DNA of 64,000 bases. It comes from Camphora micrantha (Eukaryota; Streptophyta; Magnoliopsida; Laurales; Lauraceae). The translations under genes and the position numbers were made by a program. Position 1 is the first letter of the stretch; each line of letters begins with the position of its first letter. Positions 38,702 to 50,590 of the stretch are shown piece after piece. The DNA is taken from assembly GCA_003546025.1 (NCBI GenBank), contig QPKB01000004.1, forward strand, positions 3,078,685-3,142,684, written 5' to 3'. The notes beneath the pieces were generated by a model. That model saw only the letters and a program-made list of their open reading frames with translations, was not told where the DNA came from and ran no database searches.

Positions 38702-40943
38702 ATGTTTTCTGGGAGGTGGGTTGGGTTGGGGAGTTAGGGGGTTCCTTGGAAAAGGTAAACATGTGAAAGGAATGAAGGAGGCACCTTTTAGCGTTCTAAA
38801 CCTGCCCATAGAATGAAGAGCTTCTCGTTTAAATATAACTACAAATGCTTCATTGAGGATGCTAAATAAATAGAGAATCTCAATTGCCTTTTGGGGTCAT
38901 TGTTTGCTGAAATGGCCAAACAGACCTAAACAAGTCCCAATACGAAGGAGCATTTCTGGTTCCAATTTTTAATTTGAAATGAAAAGAAATTGATACCTAT
39001 TTCCATGCGATTCTTAATTCAGTTTTGCATGTGTAGAATTGCTTCCTCTTAAGTGCATCTAGGATTTCTTATTTACACATTTGAGATGTTTATTTTGGAA
39101 GCATGATCCAGCCGCTCACTTCTTGTAGTTGAGTCTGCACACTAAGTGATATGTTGATTTGGCAAAATTGTCCAACCACTCTATATGGTTGAGTCTACAC
39201 ACACTTACAGATGTGTTGTTTTGTCAAAAAGTTTTAAAAATCAGTTTTCTCTCTGTTCATTGTCTGTATATACTACTACTATTTTTTTGGCCATCTTATT
39301 GTTTTCATTGACCACTAATGATGTCATTGGTGAACTACTGCTCTTTTGTCTCAAAAGACATTTGAGACATTAATTTTGGAAGGATAGGTCCAGCCACTCA
39401 CTTTATGTATTTGAGTCTGCACACCAATGGATGTTTTATTTTGTCAAAATTTTTTGAGAATCAGTTTTCTCTCTGTTCTTTGTCTGTATATTTTACTACT
39501 ATTTTTTTTTTTTTTGTGGGCCAGTTCATTGTTTCATTGATCACTAATAATGTCATTTGCAAACCACTGATCTTCTTTGTTCTGTCACAGATGGGAGATG
39601 ATTGGGATGATAGTATCCAATCCAAGGAACAAATTGAAGCAAACCTACTGAGCAAACATGAAGCTGCTGTAAGAAGAGAAAGGGCGCTGGCTTATGCATA
39701 TTCTCATCAGGTAACTGGATTCATTTTCTGTGTTCTTTCACATTCTTCTATGGCAATTGGTGCAGTCTCGTACTCTGAATTCCTTTTTTTTGGGAGATAA
39801 TGCATTAAAAATATTAAATTTGTACTTGAGTAAAAGCCAAAAGGTCAATCAAGGATATAGACCAGTAAATTGACTTGTGTTATAGTACTCACCACACAGT
39901 CCTGATACTGGCAACTCCATTTTTACTCCATTTCTGAATTCATAGTTTGAGGTGTTTATTCTGGGGACAACCTTGATGATAAGTTGGTCCAGAGTGTGGA
40001 TTGACCCCATACAATGTTCAGGCAAAAAATTTCTTCTATTGGAGTCTGCACAAAGGGTGGTGTAGGATTTTCAATCCTGATAGTACCCATAAGCGGGGCC
40101 AACTGAATCCATGGCATAAATCTAAAATCTCTCACGGAAGTGTAGCAGAAAATCCCTCCAATGTCGAAATAGTTCCGAGTTTTTGTTTTATTCCCAACAT
40201 TATTATTGTGAATGAACTAGTTTTGAGATTTAGCTGCTTTTTACTGTAAGCAGCCAGGGAAGAATTCTAGGTCATCAAACCCCATGTTCATGGATCCAAA
40301 CTACCTACACTGGGGGTGGAGTTGGCTAGAACGCTGGATGGCAGCACGGCCATGGGAGACAACTGATAAAGAGCTGAATGACACACACTCATTGAAGAGT
40401 TTGAGCCACAGCAATGGAGGTGAAATCACCAAAGCCTATGCTCGCCGGGATCTTAACATAGAGAGGCCTTCACCTGTGGCCCGGAAATCTCGCCCTGGTA
40501 GCCGCCAGTCTCCATCAACACCCCAATCCAAGGCGTCATCATTTGCAGGGAAGTCAAAGCTAGCGAGTCCACGAGGTGGGCTGAGTGTGGAGGATGACTC
40601 CAGGAGCATGATGAGCTTGCAGTCTGAGCGGCCCAGGCGGCACAGCATTGCAGGATCATCAGTGAGGGATGATGAAAGCCTGGCAAGCTCGCCATCTGTG
40701 CCTAGTTACATGGCACCCACTCAATCTGCTAAGGCGAAAGCCCGTCTGCAGAGCCCATTGGGGGACAAGAAGCTTGAAACTCCAGAGAAAGTCTCAGCAG
40801 GGTCTGTGAAGAAAAGGCTTTCTTTCCCGGCATCACCTGTGGGGCCTAGGCGACATTCAGGTCCTCCTAAGATAGATAGTACCTCTCTGAAAGACAATAT
40901 AAATGCAGGACACAATGCTGTGAGCAATGGAGGGAGCAGGTAG
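34549..40943 (+). CDS. IQD2: IQ67-domain calmodulin-binding protein (IQD2-like), 5 exons
   Basis: Plant scaffold protein that binds calmodulin through IQ motifs and generally associates with microtubules, nucleus or plasma membrane. Exons: 34549-34608, 34727-35029, 36907-37134, 39591-39710, 40254-40943; 466 aa, all junctions phase 0. The N-terminus MGKKGSWFQAVKKALSPESK is typical of the IQD2/3 clade. The IQ67 domain is about residues 106-172: EEVAAIKIQTAFRGYL ends exon 2 and ARRALRALRGLVRLKSL opens exon 3, which is the family's conserved intron between codons 16 and 17 of the domain. Exon 5 has the HWGWSWLERWMAARPWE motif, a basic serine-rich region and SYMAPTQSAKAKARLQSP (DUF4005-type). The alanine-rich stretch about 61-85 precedes IQ67, as in IQD2. 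Exact paralogue number is uncertain; family is certain. Intron 2 carries a Helitron. Confidence 0.95.
36247..36662 (-). mobile_element. Non-autonomous Helitron in IQD intron 2
   Basis: On the minus strand the element starts with TC after host A (36663) and ends with the hairpin CCATGC-TAA-GCACGG, then TTACCATG and CTAG before host T (36246). Its start and body align with the DRP2-intron element at 8559-9121 (for example AGAAGGGTTT..GGATT), so the two belong to one family. No coding capacity. Confidence 0.7.
38602..38698. repeat. Poly-T tracts in IQD intron 3
   Basis: Two long T runs (about 38618-38632 and 38669-38697) separated by TTTCTTCAACTGTGGAAGGC. No retroposon body could be attached to them with confidence. 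Confidence 0.5.
39080..39590 (+). repeat. Diverged tandem duplication at the 3' end of IQD intron 3
   Basis: A unit running from TTTTGGAAG/CCAGCC to the acceptor-like polypyrimidine region occurs at about 39090-39357 and again at about 39370-39590; the segment GAATCAGTTTTCTCTCTGTT and the GACCACTAATGATGTCAT/GATCACTAATAATGTCAT pair match. Copy B carries the used acceptor of exon 4; copy A ends in CTTTTGTCTCAAAAG, an acceptor-like decoy. Confidence 0.75.
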
Positions 40944-42230
40944 AGAAAGAATAAGAAAAAGAAGAAAGAAGAATAGAAGAAGAAAAGGAAGAAAGAAGAA
41001 TAGCTGCAATCTTCTCCATTATCAGAAACTGTACTTATTAATAATTTGGATTGATTTGGGTGAATTTGCGACTGTCATTTTATTTATTTTTCTTTGTGGG
41101 GGGTGAATACTTGTTGTGAATGTGCTTTCTTTTCTTCATATCTGCTGTGGCCTGGGACCTTGAAATCAGAATCCAAATTGGTGTCTGCTATGTCCAAAAC
41201 AAACATTATTTTCTTTGTATTTTTCTATATATCACATTTAACGTTACGATTGCATATAATTGAGATGTGATGCACTTAAAACACTTGCCAAATACTGAAT
41301 GTTGAGTTTGACATGTTTCCAATGAAAATGTGATAAGCAATTCACAGTAAAATGTGTGTTTATTGGTTTGCCACTTCATAAGGCGTCACCCTCCACATGA
41401 GGAAGGCACTTGGGCCTTGTTGGGCCTTTTTTGCACCTCTGTCTCATCCATTATAGTGAAATCTGCACTTAATACAGTCCATGCTACGCTGAATATGGGC
41501 TGTGCATTTAGGTCCATGGACTATGCATGAGCCTCATTTTTCTGATTTTCTCCTTGTTATCTAAACAGGCTGAGACTGAAAATCTGCAAGAAGGCTTCAA
41601 TTGTTGTTGCCCAACCCGATGATTCAATATGGGCTTGAATTCTATTAGGCCCAATAATATCCAGCCTTCTAACAAGCCTGTGCTCTGGACCAAATCAAAG
41701 GATAAATTTTCACGATCATCACATAATCTTACCATCTTTTAACCATTATTTTCTAAAACCTTGCAGCCAATATCCTACCATTTAATCTAGATTGTGAAGA
41801 ACATCATAAAATACCATACAGTAAATTGTCCAACATTTAAGCAAGATTTGTTGCTATTTCTCTGGCAGTTCAATTTTGGAGTCAGCACTTGGGGCTTCAA
41901 ATACCTTTTAAAGGATGCACAGGTGAAAACTATTAGGCCTCTAATATAATATAAGGGCATATTTATATAACACCGCGCAGAATTTTTTCCTTGTGTGCTG
42001 ACTTTTTACGCAGTTTCTGACAGAAAGCAACTTTTTTTGCAAATAGGTGGAAATGAATTTGCTGTTTGTGACAAACCGGAGGAACTCCATATCCTTTTCC
42101 CTTTTTTTTCTTTTTTTTTTTTTTGTTCTTCTTCTTCTTTGGGTAACACAGAAGGGAGCTGGGATTCAAGAAAGAGCCCGCACAAGCGCGGAAAGAAATC
42201 CCACACAATTGAAAAAAAAGCACACACATG
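40944..42230. other. IQD 3' UTR and intergenic, no gene
   Basis: Begins with a GAA-rich purine stretch just after the IQD stop (40944-41005). After about 41300 nothing recognisable; a T-rich tract at 42096-42145 precedes an hAT MITE. Confidence 0.5.
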
Positions 42231-42234
42231 ACGA

Positions 42235-42977
42235 TAGAGGTGGCAATCGGGTCGGGTTGTACTAAACGGGTCGGACCCGTTTATTAAACGGGTTAGACAA
42301 GCCTAACCCGCATCCGACCCGTTTATTAAACGGTTCAGAAACCCCTAATCCGCACCCACCACGGGTCAACCCGACCCGACCCACTTAAACCCGCATAACC
42401 ATTGCGGGTTATACAGGTCAGGTCAACCCATATACTTGAATAAGTGAGTGATAAGTTTCTTTACAAGAAAAAATGTTAGAAATAAAACAGTTTTTTCATA
42501 AAAATAAAAAATATCAAAATAAAAAGATACTATAGAATTGAGTGATAAGTTTCTTTACAAGAAAAAGAAAATAATAACAATACAAGCATGGCTCATGCAA
42601 GACAAGCACATCGTAGTTCACAAATCATTTTAAAAAAAACCATCCATGTAAGATGAATAATTCTAAATTGTGTGACTCATGGTAAGCATAATGTGGTAGT
42701 GGAACAGCCCCTAGTCCCTAGTCCCTAGTCCCTAGAGTTAGAGTTAATGCCAATTGCCAACCCCCACGTACATTCTAATTAAGTATTGGTAATCTTAAAC
42801 AGACTTAAATACAAGAATTAATGCGGGTTCTGCGGGTCAAGCGGGTTAACCCTAACCCGACCATCTTAATTGCGGGTCATGAATACTTGACCCGTGACCG
42901 ACCCGCCTATCAAACGGGTCGGGTTAAGCGGGTAATACGCGGGTCGGGTCGGGTCGGGTCATATTTTGCCACCTCTA
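42235..42977. mobile_element. hAT MITE with perfect TIRs and 8-bp target duplication (743 bp)
   Basis: Perfect 12-bp terminal inverted repeats TAGAGGTGGCAA (42235-42246) and TTGCCACCTCTA (42966-42977) are flanked by identical 8-bp duplications CATGACGA (42227-42234 and 42978-42985). Both subterminal regions are packed with GGGTCGGGT/ACCCGACCC words that fold back on each other, while the centre is AT-rich. No transposase. An internal CTAGTCC-type microsatellite lies at about 42711-42735. Confidence 0.92.
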
Positions 42978-43239
42978 CATGACGACACAAGTGGAAAAAG
43001 GTAACATAACGATTGTTTGACCCCTAGGTAGTCAAATGAGAGCTGCCGCCACATACGAGTAAGATAAGTGACCGGTATCTCCATATCCTAGTTGTTTGTC
43101 CCCCTAAACCCCACATTTTAAAGGAGAGTATAATCCCTAATCCATAGAGGGCTCCACACATGTGGTGGGTCATTGAACCACTGGCCACGTTGAATTCCCT
43201 TCCCTTGATGGTCATTCAAGGAAAAGTGTTATGAGATAT

Positions 43240-43545
43240 AGATTTTGGGTGGATGCTCAACTAATATGAGTTAGAATTAGGGTTTCTCTTGGCCTATAAA
43301 TAGGCTTCTCCACTTGTATTTGTATACACAAGATGATAAAAAATCTCTCTCTCATCCCCAAAAATTCTCCGATGTAATCCTCTTTCTCCCTCTAATAATC
43401 TTTCTTTTAGTCTCTCTTCTTTTTAACGTAAATCTCTCTCTTTTCAAACAGAAATCAAATTTTTAGAGACCAAGGCGAGCGGATTGCCCGATAGCTGTCT
43501 TTTTCTACTATCCTGCACAAGCACAACACATACATGGTCAGTTAA
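43240..43545 (+). promoter_or_regulatory. Candidate promoter/first exon of TIM14, or a solo LTR
   Basis: CCTATAAATAGG (43291-43302) is a strong TATA box, followed by a CT-rich stretch and ACATAC-ATG|GTCAGT near 43534, which could be a TIM14 first exon ending right after the start codon. The same layout (TATA box, CT-rich R/U5-like segment, several upstream ATGs) also fits a Copia-type solo LTR. No target duplication was found to decide. Confidence 0.3.
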
Positions 43546-45970
43546 ATTTACAACTACCCCCATCTCTCAATGCAATATCTTTTGATGGGTTTCATGCTTA
43601 GTTCTTTTCTTATTCAATTTGAGTGATTTGAGATTTTGTGCTTTTGGATCCCTAATTGCCACTTTTAAGGGGCGTTTGGATATGGATATAAAGGGGTTGT
43701 AGAAACCACGTGCCCTAAGAAATCACATTTGATCCTTTTGGTTTCAGTTTTGGGTGGAAAACTTAAGGGCACTTGAAGGAGTCTTCTTCTCTATGATCTT
43801 AATCGTCCATCAGACGGAATGCCCATGAATCGACTTGGCCTTAAACTTGAACCAATGGAAAAGCAAAAACCACACTACATACAAAGGTTTTTTTTTTTTT
43901 TTTTAGGACTCCGGGAAGGACCCGGACCAACTTTACCCAACTCAAAGAGGACTGAGTGAGTACCGAGTCAGAGTTTTTAGTCCTTGTTTGAGATTTGTAT
44001 CAGAAGATTATCTAAAATGTTTGTGGTTGCCAAAAGCTTGTGTTTGTATGTAAGGAACGCATCGCAGCACATCATTTGTTTGTGCCGCATTCTATGAGGT
44101 CCATGAGTGCAGTTTGTGTGCTAATTGGTTCACATTGTGGGAGGAAGTTTTAATATTCCATAGTGTTGTAAAGTGGAGATTAACCTCTATTATGTTATGA
44201 ACCATGTGTACTATTAAGTGGGCACAAGTTCTAATCCTCCCTGGAGACTGACCTTTGATTGCCAAGGAATTTAAGAAGATGGTTGAATCCTAAGATGGAT
44301 CTTTCATCATATTCCAAGAGATTGGATTGAGAGGCGGCTGGCTCTTTAGCTAAGGAAGGGTCAATCTAGCCTTTTCACACACACTATCCCATGAATAGTC
44401 ATAAGTTCAAGTTTGACACTCATCCAACTTTTCCTTACAGTTGGATTGAAATCATGATAAAGTGATGTCTCTAAACCATTAAATTTTAGGACCATGGATC
44501 AATATGTTAGAATGATCTTATGGACTCAAGATTTTGCATATAGGTATGCCTCACGTAGTTTTTTCGACTTCCATGATCATCATGCTCCCCATATATATTT
44601 ATATAATTTCCCTTTAGTTAAGAGGTATCTACACCTCCTTATTATACATATTTTAGTTTTCTTTAGAGTGCTGTGTTTCTTTTATCTATTCTTTTGAAGA
44701 GTGAGCAGTCATCAATACCATTTCTGACAACCCGGGTGTCAGTATGGGAGTTGGCATTTCAGATGTTTTTACATGCCAAAAGTATGTCTTTAGCACTGAA
44801 TACTGTTTGTTGGTGTTAGGAATATGCACCTACGATTGAATTTGTAGACATAGTATCTCTGCCTACTGTTTCCCAGAGTCTATACTAATGTTTAATTTAC
44901 CCCTCCTGTAATTGTCAATTGTCAAATGGCTTAGTTACATGCATCCCTATGTTTGTAACTGTAGAAAAGGAAACAGATTTGTTTTAAGGCTCTCGTTCTT
45001 GAAAGATGCGATTGGACTAACTGCCTGATCTATAAATTAGATCATGGGATGTATAAAAGTTAAAAGAGTATATTGATTATTGTTATTTCTTTTATTTTCT
45101 TTTTCATATATCATCTGCAATAAAATAAAAAATGAAAAAAATGGGAAAGTATTGAGTGATTATCTAAATTTCTCATTTTCTTGAAACCAGCTATTTTTTC
45201 TTATTGGTGCCAATAACTATGTTAAAGATGAAGAGAATTACAAGAGAAACAAAAACACCCCTTTCCCCCTTCACGATGATAGGGAAAGACATTGGTATAA
45301 AAGAATTATACCACAAAAAGCGACAAATGACATAGGCAAAGCGACCAAATCATATTACCTATCAACCCTTTGTTTGGCCAAAGCATTCGCAGAACTATTA
45401 TCCGCCGGCCCCACATGCTAGAGCTTCACTTGAAAGACTTCAAAGAGAAACTACTGGATCTAGCTCCCAACACTACCTCTAGCTTCCTAGAGAGACTTCA
45501 AAGAGAACATACCAGAAGGGCAAGGCTTCCAATTGCTAATATTCGGCTCACCCCTGTATAAAAAGACATTAGAAAACAGACTTAAAAGAGACACAAACTT
45601 TGACTATTTAGATTGACAATTCTTTCCCCACAAGATATGACACAGGACACTAACCCACCCTCTCCCACCTAACAATCTGTAACCTATGACAACTTGTTGG
45701 CTGCCACCCTAAGCAACCTAGGAAATGATAGGGGCAAAGGGCCCAATCCAACCAATAATCCTCAAAATTGGACTCGAATAACCTCTCTTGAACCAAGCCC
45801 CCTACTAAACACCTCTCCTCCTAAAGCGGACTCAGAGTTCTCTGTAAGCCAGCCGGCTGGTCATTTCGGTTTTCTCTTACATGCAGAGCACCATACTGCT
45901 AGTAATGAAAGAAAGGTTGTGAGTGCTGCGCTGGCAAGTTGATTTTCTCTTACACGCAGAGCTCTACTAA

Positions 45971-46276
45971 GGGCTTGTTTGGCAACTCTACCCTTAGAGT
46001 CAAGCAAGGTGAAGCCCCAATTTCTATAAAAAAAAATCCCACCAAAACACTTTAATTCAAATTTTCCACCATATTTTTCTAAAAAAAGTCAAAAAGTAAC
46101 CTCATTTCTCCACTAAAAGACAAAAAAACTCCACTTTTCAATAAAAAAAAAGTAAAAAAGATTCCATCACAAACAACTAAAAATAAAATACCATTATAAC
46201 CCATTTATATTTTATTATTTCCTCAAAATAACATTTACTCCACTCAACTCCACTAGTAAAGCCCCCAAACAGGCGC
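45971..46276. mobile_element. PIF/Harbinger (Tourist-like) MITE, 306 bp
   Basis: Terminal inverted repeats GGGCTTGTTTGG (45971-45982) and CCAAACAGGCGC (46265-46276), with mismatches, are flanked by TAA on both sides (45968-45970, 46277-46279). TIR sequence and 3-bp TAA/TTA duplication are the hallmark of this superfamily. The interior is A-rich and non-coding. Confidence 0.7.
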
Positions 46277-46630
46277 TAAAGGAGCTGAGCGACCGGCCTA
46301 AGCCTAAGAAAGGAAAAATGTTAGTTTCCTAATAAAGCAAAACAGGTTGGTAATAAAGACTTAGTGAAAGGAGGATGGTCACTTGAAGAAATTAAACCAG
46401 CTCGTAGTGATAACCAAAAGATTGAAACAAAAAGGTTTTTTTTATGAGTGGCATTGTGTTTTTTATTTATTTTTTTCATGTCAACATATGCATGTTAGGT
46501 GATTATTTCTGATTTTGAGTTAACAATTTTTTTAGTAACTTGTAAATTTCAAAAGTAAAAAGAAAAGAAAAGATACTAATATTGATTGTCTTTTTGTCGT
46601 ATTTCTTGTTATTGTTGGATGTGCCTGCAG

Positions 46631-47308
46631 GCAACACCATTTCTAGCAGGACTTGTAGTGGGTGCTGTTGCTTTTGCTGGCAGATATGGTGTCCAAGCTT
46701 GGCAAGCATTCAAAACAAGGCCAGTTGCGCCTCGTTTCCGCAAGTTTTATGAAGGTGGTTTCCAGCCTATGATGACCAGAAGGGAAGCAGCTCTTATTCT
46801 TGGTATTAGGTAACTATGACTTTTTTTTACTTACTAACTAATGTGGTTCTCATTGTATGGTATCTGCTACAGGAATGTGAAAGCCTTACTGTTTTACATG
46901 TGCTTTATCAGAAAATCATCATCCCTCAGTTATTTTATGCAAGTGCATCTAATTATGAAATTCAACGCAAGAAACTATAAAAGATTACTTAGTTGTTTAC
47001 TATGTTGATTGATGTCTTCTTTGTAGTTGCAATTAGCAGAAGGAAGATGCAAGTGTTGATTGCTTTCCTGTATGTGATTTGATGCACTGTTGGATTTTCC
47101 CCCTTTCCTGGTTGGCTTTATTTTTCCTCGTTTATTTGTTTACTTCAACAGGGAAAATGTGGCTGCAGACAAGGTAAAGGAAGCCCACAGGAAGGTTATG
47201 GTTGCAAACCACCCGGATGCAGGTGGCAGCCACTACCTTGCTTCCAAGATCAATGAGGCTAAAGATGTGATACTCGGAAAGACCAAAGGTGGTGGCTCAG
47301 CATTTTGA
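46631..47308 (+). CDS. TIM14: TIM14/Pam18, J-domain subunit of the mitochondrial import motor
   Basis: Inner-membrane J-protein that stimulates mtHsp70 in the presequence translocase-associated motor. Two exons are seen: 46631-46809 and 47152-47308 (GT-AG, in phase across AG|G), coding 111 residues from ATPFLAGLVVGAVAFAGRYG to GKTKGGGSAF. Plant TIM14 proteins are about 112 aa and start MATPF, so exactly one residue, the initiator Met, is missing here. It probably sits at the end of an upstream exon (candidate near 43534). An in-frame ATG at 46619 would give MCLQATPF without that intron, but the CCTGCAG| acceptor at 46630 argues for splicing. A membrane segment occupies residues ~5-22; the J domain has the catalytic HPD in VANHPDAGGS. 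The protein is intact. Confidence 0.9.
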
Positions 47309-48775
47309 CTACTTGTATTCAATCATCTGTAGCCAATTTATGAAGGAATTTTGGGTCTCACCGCATCAAAGAAAAATCAATCTGACAACTAAGTATTTCT
47401 TAGCGACTGAATATGAGAAGGATTCATTTATAAGCATAGAGATTTTAGAAATGTTTGTTGCAGGAATGGAAATTGCAATGATGACTCAAATGATTGGGTA
47501 TTGGTTGGAAACTTGGAATTGATTGATGGCATGAAGACACCAAAGAGAATTTTAAAGGGCATGATGTGATCTTAGTGAAATTCTTCTTTTGATTGCATTA
47601 TCCATAAAGGTTGGTTTCTATGGTGTACACATTAAAATTGAAATGCTGAGAATTTGAGTTGAGGGATATGATAGATATTCTATTATCTAAATTTATTCTA
47701 AGTGGAGATGCTGCTGTTTTGTGATTGCAGGCCTGATCTATGAGGCCCACATGGGCCCACCTATGATCAATCCCGCCCCTATCCCCATAAATTGCCACCC
47801 ACCTTATTTTAGTATATATCAATCTTACTTCTTACTAGCCGTTGAATTGATCACATGACTCCCTCCTTAATTTTCACGATGGATTGTCATGCATACAAGT
47901 GGGCCCCGCGCCACACACAGCAGTCCATTGGTTATCCACAGTTTTACCTTTGGATGGGGCCACCCTTAAGCGTGGCCATAGGTAGTGCGAGCTATGTAGG
48001 TCACTGATGGCTTTAGTTAATCAACGCAAAAGATTGATTTTGGCAGGTTCTTCTAGCTTTTTGCAGTCCACCATACACAAGGCAGTTGAAATGAGGTATT
48101 GGAATCCAGACAGTCAATCTTTTGACCCTCATCATGATGGGAATATGATCCTATAAAGATTGGATAAGATGTTGCCCTACCCCACCCTGTGCAACTATTT
48201 GAAAGCATTGCAATTGCAAAGTGGTCTACATGCCATGTATGGTTTCAGTTGGATAGGATTATCCGAATAACCAGTTGGCATATTCTACATCCATCACAGA
48301 GATTGGTTGTCTGATGCAGCTGCAAACCTATACTGACCAGGAGAACTGTACCGAGCTAATAATGCCTTACAAGTTATAACTCCATAAGTGGACCCCACTT
48401 ATGAAATCTATACCGTTCAAAAGGGCTACTTCCCCATGGTTTTTTTTTTTAAAGCAATAGGTCAATTTCTTGATCTAAGGGAAAATGGGGCCATCGTCAC
48501 AGTGAAATGGTTCCTGTCCTTGTAAGTGTGATTAAACAGTGTGTGGAATGATTAAAAGTGGAATGGTTCCTGTTCTTGATCTAATATCTGACAGTGGGTG
48601 GACCTATCTTGGTTAGAAGTAAAATTTGTCTAAAGCTTAAACAGTGCAACAGTTGCTTGAAACCATTTTTATTTTGTGGGTGGGCTGCTGATGGAATGAA
48701 TGTAGTGCCTCACTCTGTAAGCAAAACGGCTATACCCCTTTGTAATTGTCAACCTTGGGTCGACTCTTTCTTTAA
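47309..48775. other. TIM14 3' UTR and intergenic, no gene
   Basis: No domain-bearing frame. GGGCCC/TGGGCCCAC words near 47745 and 47900 are typical of plant intergenic repeats. Confidence 0.5.
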
Positions 48776-48783
48776 CTGGCAAT

Positions 48784-49301
48784 TAGGCTTGTGAACGGTA
48801 TCCAATTCTTCCATTTGAAAAAATTCAGATTTGGAACCTATTTTAGATTCTGATTCATAAATGGGTTTAGGTCCGAAACTTAATTTAGGTTCTGATTGAT
48901 AAACGGATTCAGTTCTGGATCTCTATAGGTTACGATTTGTGGACCCGGGACCTGGCATATGAGTCTTTGACATTGCAAATTGTACTTTAAAATAAATTTT
49001 TTTTTTTGACATTTTTATATATATTGTTGGAGGTAGTAGACTTGATGCACTGTTATAAGTTGAATGATATACTTATTTTAAGAAAAAAATAAAAAAATGA
49101 AGAGAAGTTAGAACCAAATTTGAAACTAGATTCGGTTCTCTAGGTGTATCTGGTTTTGGATCCGATTTTTCTATCGGAATTGAGTCTGGAACCAACAAAA
49201 TAGGTTCCAAGTCAAAATCGGATCTGAAACTGAAACCGTTATTTGGAAATAGATTCGGGTCCGTATAGTTTCGACTCGAAACCATTGTATTTGCAACCCT
49301 A
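48784..49301. mobile_element. hAT-type non-autonomous element (518 bp)
   Basis: Imperfect terminal repeats TAGGCTTGTGAACGG (left) and TAGGGTTGCAAATAC (right, reverse complement) are flanked by 8-bp duplications CTGGCAAT (48776-48783) and TTGGCAAT (49302-49309), one mismatch. The interior repeats GATTCGGTTCC/GGAACC words. It is similar in design to the elements at 23171 and 42235. Confidence 0.65.
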
Positions 49302-49680
49302 TTGGCAATGTCTACTTTCCAACCTTAAAAGGCAATCCGAGATTGTAGCGCATTTGATTCTTGGCGCATCTATTGTGGAGCCTACTTAATCAACGGCTTA
49401 GATCATCATCATTGTCTGAGCTTTTTTTTCCAATTATGTTGGGGTTGAACTATATGAATTCTGTTTTCTTCTTCACTTGGACCTAGGGCTTGGATATTTA
49501 TCTTAATCACAAAGTGCATCCATTCTTATTAATTGTTTCTCAAAATTTTAACCATGACCTTAAATTGAAGATCTTTTGAATGACAATAAGTCTTGAAATC
49601 TCTCTTAGTTTTACACTTTTAATAACACTATAAATGTGGACGATATTATCAGAATCTATATCCAAAGTTCTCTTTTAAAT

Positions 49681-49893
49681 AATAAAAGAGTTTGGCCTTT
49701 TAGTAGAAGTGGAAGTTTATCTGCTAAACTTGCTTATAGAACAATCTCTTCTTTGGATACTAATATCAACAGTAATGGTATGATTAAATGAAAAAGTTTT
49801 TGGAAAAATCATGTTCTTCAAAGAATTCTCCTCTTTGAATGGAAATGCCTAGCTAAAGCCATTCTTGTGAGGAATTGGCTAGGTCCTAAGGCC
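49681..49893 (+). pseudogene. zf-RVT domain fragment of a non-LTR retrotransposon
   Basis: In one frame the translation reads KRVWPFSRSGSLSAKLAYRT, then a TGA stop, then KSFWKNHVLQRILLFEWKCL and AKAILVRNWLG. This is the zinc-binding reverse-transcriptase-associated domain (W..K.....K...F.W......I.T...L pattern) of plant LINEs. One stop interrupts it, and neither the reverse transcriptase nor the endonuclease is adjacent, so it is a dead fragment. Confidence 0.55.
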
Positions 49894-50221
49894 TAGTTGG
49901 GGCAAGGCACTTTGATGATGATGATTATAGTACATTCTCTTGAAATGAGGATAGAATGATTCTAATGTGCAGTTTAATTGAATATATAGAGTTAAAAGAA
50001 AGAATTGAACTGATAATGAAAAACCCACCTTTATAATTGTGTAAACGAAGAAAGATGGATGCAAATTCAACGAGTTAAGACACATGACATGACAGATGGC
50101 AGAAATGCTCCCTTAAGAGGAACGAGAGAAACAATTATAGTAGGTGAAGTAGGGATAAAAGTCAAATATGCATAATGTAAATTAAGAGAGCACGAGTTGA
50201 TTATGAATTTTTTTAAAAATC

Positions 50222-50590
50222 ATCGTTAGATTAAAATATTCATTTATTTGTTTTTAATAAGTTGTTTATCTTTGTTAAAACATTAGCCTTCATTTACTAA
50301 AAATGGAAGTTTCAATTGGAAGTGGAATATGTTTTTCTCTCTAGACTAAAATAGTAGTTTTGTCCTTTTCAAGTGAGTTGTACTTGATATCAAGAAGAGA
50401 TTTCTCTCAATCAAAATATTAGTTTATTTGTTTTTAATAAGTTATTTTTATCTTTGTTAAAATATTAAACTTCTTTTACTAGAATTTGATTGGAAGTGGA
50501 ATATATATTTTTTTTCTCTAGACTAAAATAGTAGTTTCCTCTTTTTCAAGTGAGTTGTACTTGATATCAAGAATAGATTTCTCTCAATCA
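50222..50590. repeat. ~180-bp tandem duplication downstream of BBX21
   Basis: Two head-to-tail copies (about 50222-50400 and 50401-50590) share long words such as TTATTTGTTTTTAATAAGTT and AGTGAGTTGTACTTGATATC, with scattered mismatches and small gaps. Non-coding. Confidence 0.85.

Noticed and set aside
40436..40927. Minus-strand frames of 68-80 codons
   Set aside because: Shadows of IQD exon 5 on the opposite strand.
45370..45942. Two short plus-strand frames possibly from a retroelement
   Set aside because: No motif that identifies a retroelement protein; stops in neighbouring frames and no termini.
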